Assembly (NCBI GenBank): GCA_958298945.1
Contig: OY282610.1
Span: forward strand, 20,856,233-20,920,232
Source: Atherix ibis
Lineage: Eukaryota > Arthropoda > Insecta > Diptera > Athericidae
Reading direction: 5' to 3'
Length of the DNA stretch: 64,000 nt
Part shown: positions 55,719-64,000 of the stretch, piece by piece
Position numbering within the stretch: position 1 is the stretch's first letter
Layout of the letters: each line of letters opens with the position of its first letter
The notes under the pieces: model-generated
What the model was told of the DNA's origin: nothing
The model's database searches: none
Seen by the model: the letters and a program-made list of their open reading frames with translations, nothing else
Translations under genes and position numbers: made by a program

Positions 55719-56387
55719 TACCAGGTGCATAAGCTTAAATCCGCTGTTTGGTTATAGATGGCGTGAGTGAGCGTGTTAAGCTACCACGCAGATGAACCCG
55801 GCCAACCATCTACATCTTCCCCAAGACCAAATCGCTTCGGACGGAAGACGATGCTGTGCGTTTGGTGGGATCAGTAGGGTATCGTCTACTATGAAATTTT
55901 GAAATCTGATGAAACTGTCAATGCCCACCATCAATAATTGATCAAATTGCTACGTGCTCTGCGTGAAAAAAGGACGGATTATCAACAAAGACATGACAAG
56001 CTGATTTTCCTCCACGACAACGCACCATCGCATACGTCAAAAATGGTCCGAAACTACTTGGAGACACTCAACTGGGAAATGCTACCCCATCCCGTTTATT
56101 CACCAGACCTGGCCCCTTTAGACTACGACCTTTTTTCGTCGATAGGCCACGCGCTCGCTGAGCAGCATTTCGATTCTTACGAAGACGTCCGAAAATGGCT
56201 TGATAAGTGGTTTGCCTCGAAAGAGAAGGAATTTTTTTGGCGTGGTATCCACAAATTGCCCGACAGATGGGAAAAATGTGTAGCTAGCAAGGGCAAATAC
56301 TTTGAATAAATTTGTTTTTGCTTTCTATGAAAAAAACATGAGTTTTTTGACTTAAAAAACGGCGGATTTAAGCTTATACACCTGATA
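55719..56387 (+). mobile_element. Short mauritiana-type mariner with both inverted repeats
   Basis: TA (55719-55720) is followed by CCAGGTGCATAAGCTTAAAT. The right end, read inward from 56385, is TCAGGTGTATAAGCTTAAAT, and the 29-base ends differ at three positions, then TA at 56386. The ends resemble the CAGGTGTA start of Mos1-type mariners. The element is 665 bp, about half the usual length: the 5' half of the transposase gene is deleted. Confidence 0.92.
55785..56309 (+). pseudogene. C-terminal half of a mauritiana-type mariner transposase
   Basis: The sequence enters at GQPSTSSPRPNRFGRKTMLC followed by VWWDQ, a TAG, GIVYYEILKSDETVNA and another stop. From 55938 it is open for 123 codons: LIFLHDNAPSHTSKMV (second catalytic D), LNWEMLPHPVYSPDLAPLDY (third D, with L before it where S is usual), SYEDVRKWLDKWFASKEKEF, RGIHKLPDRWEKCVASKGKY and FE. 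The DNA-binding domain and first catalytic D are deleted. The close match to Mos1-type sequence makes this the youngest-looking mariner coding segment in the window. Confidence 0.92.
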
Positions 56388-56410
56388 CTTTAGATCTTAA
56401 AGTTTAGATT

Positions 56411-56463
56411 AAGCCATTAAATCTTAAGGGCAATCTTCTTACAATATAAAGATTTAATGGCTT
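56411..56463. repeat. 15-bp hairpin next to the mariner end
   Basis: AAGCCATTAAATCTT (56411-56425) and AAGATTTAATGGCTT (56449-56463) are exact reverse complements around a 23-base loop. Confidence 0.85.
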
Positions 56464-56635
56464 CATCTACACTTTCAATAAGTTATAAACCCGAGAATGT
56501 GAACTAATCCGTTGTCTAACCTGGTCTCTCAGCAACATCTTCCTTAAATCGTACTGTAGTTATAGTTTTGTATCTGCAAGCAAAACTTACCCTTAGTACT
56601 ACCTTGGATAAACTTCATCACTATTCATTGAATTC

Positions 56636-56985
56636 CAACAGCGTCAAATCGCACGATCTGAGAGGTCAATCGATACTCAAAGTTACGTTTTCTGAGAACT
56701 TTTCGGGCAAAAACACCAAAATTTGTAGTGTTGTGTGAATTTTGGCAACATTCTATTCAAACCTCATATGATCCAGATTAAAAATTGGTAAGTTTGAACT
56801 GTAAAAAGAGTTAATGGCCCAATGACATCGTCAGCTTAAAATGCTCACTAGACAGTCACTTGTTACGAATAGAATGGCCACTTCACAATCACTTGTGGCT
56901 TTTTTGAGCCTCATAAATTGTAATTTTATATATATTAGCTTTCTTGACTTATCTGCTGAGCCTCATCGTTGAAGAAAATTATGTC
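56636..56985 (-). pseudogene. DD41D-type transposase remnant
   Basis: Minus strand from 56985: IIFFNDEAQQ (first catalytic region FSDEAHF), then NLDHM near 56770, then AKIHTTLQI near 56740 (family GATCHT.., resembling SatG variant AKIHAP), FSENVTLSIDWPLRSCDLTL and L at 56690-56640 (third catalytic region). Stops and frameshifts are frequent. The gene length from first to third motif (about 330 bp) suggests internal deletions. Confidence 0.72.
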
Positions 56986-58847
56986 CTCCTAAAGCTTGAA
57001 ATGGAGCTGCAGTAGAATCACAATATTTGTGAACAGTTTTTAGGGTTTAAACCCTATAACGGGTAGTTTATCGACCCAGCCACTCGTGCACAGATAAACT
57101 TCCGACGAATACACATGTTGCCATATGACTTCCTAGGCTGTGGTGCTTAAACGGCTAGACCTGGTTTATGTTCATAGGGTACCTACTACATATCAATTTG
57201 AACAAAAAGAACTGCGCTTGCTGCATGTTGAGCATTCTTAGTTTTCGGTTGATATGGAATGCAAGAACCTATCAACCGCATTAACTTAACGAAGGTCACA
57301 TATTCAACCGTCTTTGTTTTTTGTGTTCACTTTAATTTTTTTATGTCTACATGGATGACTAATACTCGTAGTTTCGTGTGTCAGTAAGGAGCTGAATCCT
57401 TAATAGTCGGTGAATATTTGTCAGCTTTTACTGCAGAAGTGCGGCTTCAAGTTGAACTTGCCAGTTTGGATTTTTTTGAATTTTTTGATTTTGATAATTT
57501 TTTGGTGGCAAACTTTTTTCTTTTTTGGTGGTAAACTAAAGCAAAGACAACCGCTCCATTTAGGAATTTTCCATATTTCATTCATTATCCGTTAATTTGA
57601 AAGTGTTGAGAAAATCAAAAATCAAAATTAATTCAAAAAATTGGTAAAATGGCATGTGCTGGACTATGGCGCCTGTTGGATATTCGTTTCCATTTATTTG
57701 TGTTCGTCTGGCTTTCGATATTGTTAATTTCTTTGAAAGATTTCTGGCATCTTTACCTATTATTTTTTATTCATAATTTAATCATTTCTCACCCGAAGAG
57801 TATACAAATAGTCTCCACATTTCAGCAGTTAGGGTTATTAAGTTTTTTTTTTTTTTTTTTTTTTGTATTTATCTGCCACTTGTCAAGACCCTATCTTATT
57901 AGCATTCTTCTCTTATTGGATTCTAATTTATCTTCCGTTCATTGTTTTTTTCCCCACTAAAGGTTTGAATCAAATCATCGATTTTGATTGTTTTCAATCA
58001 ACAGCTTCGTCGATCATAGTCATCTTCGTGTTATTCGATTAATCAAAACGGTTTAGAGGCATTCGTTTTTGGTTAAGTCTTTTTTCTAATTAAAAGCGTA
58101 CGCATAATTTGGATACGATTGAGTGTATGTGTTAGACTTGCTTAAGATAAATAACAACAAACAAATAGAATGAAAGTGGAGTTCGAGCTAGATTCGAAAC
58201 CAATGATGGGGGACCACAAAATTTCCGATGGAAAAAAGCACGAAAATTAAATGAATTATCAACGAATGTGATAACGGTTCGAAGATTAGGCAAATATTGG
58301 TTGAGTACAGTTCCGTTTCTTGTTTTAGTTTCCCAAATAGTATGTAAAATCAGGTGTTTAAATGTGTGTCATTTGAAAAGGGTAAAAAATTGGTATTTGT
58401 TTTTAATTTTTGTTCTTCTTTTTGGTTTGTATCTACTGATAAGATGAACTTCTGTGAAATATGCTGATTAGGAATTTTTCGAATTTTTACAGTTCCCAAT
58501 TTAAAATCTTTTCATTCTCGAAATGAAGTTTTGTTAAATGTTTGTCTATAGTATTCACAAGCTTTTAAAGTATGCTTTATTAATATTTGTACTAATTTGG
58601 TGGATTCTACCGCTTTAATAAAGAAGATCAGTGAACTTTTTCATGGTAGAATTTCCTGCTTTTCCATATTTCAATTTAAGTAGTCCCAATAAAAATTTTA
58701 AGGTCTTTAAAAAATATGATTGACTGTAAGTTGTAATTGTAAGAATTTAAGTGTAAAATATTTTAGTCGACAATTTTCATAACAATTTATAGTGTCAGTG
58801 CTTACAAAAAGTAAAAATTCTGAATTTATTTTGTGCAAGTAATTTTA
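56986..58847. other. No confident gene
   Basis: Unique sequence, less AT-rich at 57040-57320. The plus-strand frame 57649-57960 starts MACAGLWRLLDIRFHLFVFV in a reasonable start context and is hydrophobic (signal-anchor-like), but it runs into a poly-T tract translated as F residues, so I do not accept it as a gene. A 14-bp palindrome AGGGTTTAAACCCT lies near 57041. Confidence 0.4.
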
Positions 58848-60790
58848 TACAGTAGATTTTTACTGTAGATTTTTACTGTAGATTTTTACCGTAGATTTTT
58901 ACAGTAAAAATTTTGACAGTTAATTTTTACAGTAAAAAATTTTTACAGTTAATTTTTACTGTAAATATTTTTACAGTAAAAATTTTTACAGTAAATTTTT
59001 ACAGTAAACATTTTTACAGTAAATTTTTACAATAAAAATTTGTACAGAAAATTTTTTCAGTTAATTTTTACAGTAAATTTTTACAGTAAAACTTTTTACA
59101 GTAAAACTTTTTACAGTAAATTTTTACAGTTAAACTTTTTACAGTAAATTTTTACAGTAAATTTTTGCAATAAAAATTTGTACAGAAAATTTTTTCAGTT
59201 AATTTTTACAGTAAATTTTTACAGTAAAACTTTTTACAGTAAATTTTTACAGTAAATTTTTACAGTAAAAATTTTTACAGTAAATTTTTACAGTAAAAAT
59301 TTTTACAGTAAATTTTTACAGTAAAAATTTTTACAGTAAATTTTTACAGTAAAAATTTTTACAGTAAATTTTTACAGTAAATTTTTACAGTAAATTTTTA
59401 CAGTAAATTTTTACAGTAAATTTTTACAGTAAATTTTTACAGTAAATTTTTACAGTAAATTTTTACAGTAAATTTTTACAGTAAATTTTTACAGTAAATT
59501 TTTACAGTAAATTTTTACAGTAAATTTTTACAGTAAATTTTTACAGTAAATTTTTACAGTAAATTTTTACAGTAAATTTTTACAGTAAATTTTTACAGTA
59601 AATTTTTACAGTAAATTTTTACAGTAAATTTTTACAGTAAATTTTTACAGTAAATTTTTACAGTAAATTTTTACAGTAAATTTTTACAGTAAATTTTTAC
59701 AGTAAATTTTTACAGTAAATTTTTATAGTAGAATTTTATAGTAGATTTTTGTAGTAGATTTTTATAGTAGATTTTTATAGTAAATTTTTATAGTAAATTT
59801 TTACAGTAAATTTTTACAGTAAATTTTTACAGTAAATTTTTACAGTAAATTTTTACAGTAAATTTTTACAGTAAATTTTTACAGTAAATTTTTACAGTAA
59901 ATTTTTACAGTAAATTTTTACAGTAAATTTTTACAGTAAATTTTTACAGTAAATTTTTACAGTAAATTTTTACAGTAAATTTTTACAGTAAATTTTTACA
60001 GTAAATTTTTACAGTAAATTTTTACAGTAAATTTTTACAGTAAATTTTTACAGTAAATTTTTACAGTAAATTTTTACAGTAAATTTTTACAGTAAATTTT
60101 TACAGTAAATTTTTACAGTAAATTTTTACAGTAAATTTTTACAGTAAATTTTTACAGTAAATTTTTACAGTAAATTTTTACAGTAAATTTTTACAGTAAA
60201 TTTTTACAGTAAATTTTTACAGTAAATTTTTACAGTAAATTTTTACAGTAAATTTTTACAGTAAATTTTTACAGTAAATTTTTACAGTAAATTTTTACAG
60301 TAAATTTTTACAGTAAATTTTTACAGTAAATTTTTACAGTAAATTTTTACAGTAAATTTTTACAGTAAATTTTTACAGTAAATTTTTACAGTAAATATTT
60401 ACAGTAAATATTTACAGTAAATTTTTACAGTAAATTTTTACAGTAAATTTTTACAGTGAATTTTTACAGTAAATTTTTACAGTAAATTTTTACAGTAAAT
60501 TTTTACAGTAAATTTTTACAGTAAATTTTTACAGTAAATTTTTACAGTAAATTTTTAAAGTAGATTTTTATAGTAGATTTTTATAGTAGATTTTTATAGT
60601 AGATTTTTATAGTAGATTTTTATAGTAGATTTTTATTGTAGATTTTTACAGTAGACTTTTACAGTAGACTTTTATTGTAGATTTTACAGTAAATTTTTAC
60701 AGTAAATTTTTACAGTAAATTTTTACAGTAAATTTTTACAGTAAATTTTTACAGTAAATGTTTACAGTGAATTTTTACAGTAACTTTTTA
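58848..60790. repeat. 13-bp minisatellite, TTTTTACAGTAAA, about 149 units
   Basis: The unit is repeated with almost no variation across most of the array (59330-59720, 59800-60555). The first ~480 bp mixes 13-base units with 15-base units having five As (AGTAAAAATTTTTAC). A GTAGA-type variant (TTTTTATAGTAGA) appears in clusters at 59720-59800 and 60556-60683, and a similar one at the left edge (58848-58897). Each unit contains the symmetric word TTTAC-A-GTAAA. Both boundaries pass abruptly into unique sequence. Confidence 0.97.
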
Positions 60791-61786
60791 AAAGATATTA
60801 TTTTGCATCAATACAAAAATATTTCCTATGATAGTATCTATTGGTTGAAGAATGTTCAAGTTTAGAAATTGGGAATGTCAGGTAAATGATAAGCAAAATG
60901 AACATCAGCAAAAATGACTTTAGGTAACAGTGCCCAAGTGCCTATAATAAGAGCCATTTCACAGTTGGTTTTATTCAAATGACTGCAAAGTTAATCGTGG
61001 CTGGTATGGTTTTCACTTCCAGACGTAAAGAAAATTCATTTTGAAATTGTACGCAGAAAAAAACAAGCAATATTTACATAAATCTTCCAGAATGTAAGCA
61101 TTATTGTACATTGCTAGAAATTTTAAAGACATTTGGTTAAGATGTCGGCACGTTTAACAAATTATGTTGCAATTATGTACACGCAAAAGCCTGAAGATTA
61201 ATTGAGTTGCAGTCTGTACACGATGGATAGACAAGTGCCTAAGTGCTTATTGTAATTCGTTAAACGGTGAGAGTTCGTAAAGGCAAACATAATCATTACC
61301 AATGACCAACGTTGTAGTCTGTAGCTGTCATTTATTCTTTTAAATTCTTTAACTCAATACCAAAATTGCTTTTTTTTTTTGATCGGTTACAACATCTTCT
61401 AGATACAAACAGAAAAAGATAAATAGTAAAGAAGCAAACATTTCTAATATTTCTATTAACAGGTGGTAAGTGTTCACTTATCAATATCGTATGTACTGTT
61501 TCTGTATACGCATAGCTTCGGCAATATCGGACCTATTATAATCATTTCTCTTACTTACCAATATTAATATCATCCACTGTTTATAACACTTCAGAAAATT
61601 TCCAATTTAATTTCTCATAATTGCAGAGCATCAATTTTTTTTAAATATTTTATCTTAATTCTATAAGAGAAAAGCAAACGTTTTATTAAAAATTACAACA
61701 AAAAAAAAAAAAACATGCGAAAAATATCTGAAATAAAATTAAAAAATAAACACTTGATTGGGCATTTTTTGAATTAATAGCTAAGT
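60791..61786. other. No gene recognised
   Basis: Unique AT-rich sequence with no recognisable frame or repeat. Confidence 0.45.
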
Positions 61787-62850
61787 TTTCCTGCAGATGG
61801 CCTTGTTTTGCATAAAAATATCAATTCAATTATTTCCTACAGAGAGCCATAAGCCTTAGTGTGAAAAAGAAAAATTTTTCATTTGTCACTTATTTGTCTT
61901 AATGTCAAGTTACAATTTGCATATTTTCTCATAGAGGGCTTCCTGTTTAACTACAGAATAACATTTTAAAAATTGTATATTAAAAGGAATAATCCAAGAA
62001 CAATTTAATTCTCGAGATGTTATCGGAAAATCATTGAATTTCCCCCTTGAAGGCCTTGATGTCTGTTCAAAGTTTACCAAAACTTAAACGGCTCGAAAAA
62101 AATAAGATTTTTGAGCATAAAAACTAAACGCTAAGCTCAATTTTCAATTCGTAATGCATTTGTTTCTATGTTAAGTAATATAGCTTTTTAGTTAATTTGC
62201 ATATTTGCGCACAAAGGACTTAAGAAGCGAAATGCTTAAAAAAAATAATAAAAAGGGAAGAAAAACTTTAATTTTATTATTGATAGTGTTAAGTTGAATA
62301 GGTTTTATGCTAATGATTGTCGAATTTTCTCACAGAGCGACCTAAAAAAGAATACGTTTTTTTTTTTTTTTTAAATAATATTATTTGATAAGAAGAACTT
62401 GGAGAAAATTCAATTTTTCACTTTAAGTGCATTAATATCAATATTGAATTACGCCGCTTCTAAGTTAATTTATATAATTTGCCTACAGAGGGCCATTTAC
62501 CATAAAATATTACACCTTCAAAAAAAAAATGATTTTTGAGAAGAAAAATTCTTGAAAATTTATAATTACATTATTCTCCTGAAATAACGGTCAGCCGTAA
62601 TCTAAATTATTCCAACAGAGGGCCTTGCTATGTAACAAGAAACATTTTGCTCTCAAAACTTAAGAGAGAAATTCAATATTTTATTCGTAGGGAATTTATT
62701 TGAATATTAATTTATAAAAATCTTATTTGTGTATTTTCCTACAGAGGGCGTTAAAAACTGTTTGTCTAATATGAAAATGAGAGAAGAAAACTACTCGAAT
62801 ATGGCGAAATAAATTTCAAAGCACATCCTATCATCTCCGGTAGAGGCAGG
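61787..62850. repeat. SatH: decayed ~130-bp array with a TTTCCTACAGAGGGCC core
   Basis: The core or close variants occur at 61787, 61833, 61925, 62204, 62326, 62478, 62608 and 62735, with weaker copies at 62039 and 62834. Spacings among the clearer 3' copies are 122-152 bp. The upstream flank AAGTTAATTTGCATAT is partly shared (61905, 62185, 62463). The rest of each monomer has diverged into A/T-rich sequence. Each core reads as a strong 3' splice-site-like string on the plus strand (T-rich, then CTACAG and AGGGC). Confidence 0.75.
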
Positions 62851-64000
62851 CTTGATAAATGGGAAAAGTTACTCCATTAAATTATGTGTGCGTGTTGGTT
62901 TCTTATTTATTATGCCACAGTTCAATTTAATGCGCATAATTTTCTATTATAATCGTTATCAATTAAGAATAACACAATTGATAATGAAAATGTGAGTTTT
63001 TTTTTCTTCCGTTTATTAATTTTGGGTCGTCATTTTCTCCAAACGTTCACATTTTATTTCTCAACTGAAATTCTTCTTCAAAATTTTATCAAAGTTTTCC
63101 TCAAATTCTCATAATATAATATTATTTAATTGATTATATTTGAATCGAACAGATTTATTTGAAGTCTAATTTGAAGATTTATTTATGTTCGATGTCATTA
63201 ATTTGTATTTCTCTTCTTTGAACTAAAGATGTCGCACAAAGATTGATAGATATTTTTTTTCATCTTACTTGTATTATTGTAATTTTTTTAATAAGAATAA
63301 TTTATTGCTATTATTAGTTTTTTATTATTTATTTTTTTTGATTATGCTGTCCGCTGAGATAGTGAAAAATTTTTTACTTTATTTGAATTCATAATTTTTG
63401 AATAGTATTTGTTAGGAAAAATTTTAGAAAATATTTCCGATGCCACACTATTAGGAACGACATCCCAAAACCTCCGCTTCAAAGTATATAATTAAATTCA
63501 AAGTATTTAAATATGAAATTGTTTTTTTTTTCAAATTCGGATTGCTCATTTTAAATGATAAAAATTATTTAAAAATATTTTAGTTAATTAACTTATTATG
63601 ACTTCGAAGAAAGCATAATATTTTTAGAATCGAGCAATTTTCATTAAATTCCAATTAAACTATTAAATACTCGTCTTTGATCGTTTTCTATCTTTTTGTA
63701 CAAAATTTTCGATAACTTATATATTAGTAAAGATATTGAAAAGGAGAGGAAAAAAAAATTAATAAATAAATAAAAGTTTTAACCAGCATTATTGTAGTTA
63801 GTAGTGCCAGCAGAAAATGTTCATAAGTCAAGGTGGAACGCCCTCTGCTGCACTTTTGACATATCGTTCAAACTGGGTTTTATATTCATTCTATTATTAA
63901 ATATTTTTTTTTATCCTATATCAGGTCTGAATATCTGTTCAGATTTTGTTCGATTTGTTTTTTCTTCTTCTTCTTTTGGCAAATGAAAATCGAAAATGTT
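62851..64000. other. No gene recognised
   Basis: AT-rich unique sequence ending in a short TTC run near 63961-63974. The 60-codon frame at 63804-63986 has no recognised motif. Confidence 0.45.

Noticed and set aside
57649..57960. 103-codon hydrophobic frame with a plausible start context
   Set aside because: The second half translates a poly-T tract, no donor site or conserved domain is visible, and the background produces F/L/I-rich frames freely.

Overview
The window is very AT-rich eukaryotic DNA that looks like repeat-rich insect chromatin, probably but not provably dipteran. The evidence is the mix of transposons: several mariner lineages with DD34D transposases, an R1-clade non-LTR retrotransposon, jockey-type non-LTR elements, and remnants of a second Tc1/mariner-superfamily transposase with about 41 residues between its last two catalytic acids. 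I see no convincing host gene, tRNA, rRNA, CRISPR array or bacterial feature. The only host-like coding candidates are two short minus-strand segments near 41.2-41.8 kb, both weak.

Layout. From 1.3 to 9.0 kb three tandem arrays lie in series: SatA (about 150 bp, organised as a 595-bp tetramer), SatB (about 340 bp, decayed) and SatC (about 204 bp, apparently re-amplified from part of SatB). From 11.1 to 19.3 kb is a transposon graveyard holding one mariner with both inverted repeats, two mariner remnants, four DD41D-type remnants and several hairpins. A two-copy duplication (20.05-20.96 kb) and SatD (22.0-23.4 kb, ABAB order) follow. From 24.8 to 28.3 kb an R1-clade element sits inside an older jockey remnant, exactly in its conserved YLG segment, with matching target-site duplications. 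SatE (30.5-33.2 kb) has about 21 monomers, each built around the dyad TGCTCA-N4-TGAGCA.

From 37.3 to 40.5 kb are a 3'-truncated mariner, a DD41D remnant and a 5'-truncated jockey element bounded by direct repeats. SatF (42.5-44.06 kb, 181 bp) carries an inverted junction. A decayed minus-strand mariner follows at 45.7 kb. SatG (49.24-50.93 kb) is five copies of a 340-bp unit made from a DD41D-type transposase gene fragment. From 54.3 to 57.0 kb are two more mariners (one a short derivative with both inverted repeats), a reverse-transcriptase fragment and another DD41D remnant. The last part holds a 1.9-kb minisatellite of a 13-bp unit (58.85-60.79 kb) and a decayed array built around a splice-acceptor-like core (61.8-62.85 kb).

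Nothing here works together as a pathway. All recognisable coding sequence is from transposable elements, and all except the 5'-truncated R1 frame is visibly broken. The value of the window is as a record of repeat birth: a satellite from a transposase, one satellite from another, a palindrome from a transposase segment, nested retrotransposons, and arrays in which a short symmetric core outlasts its flanks.
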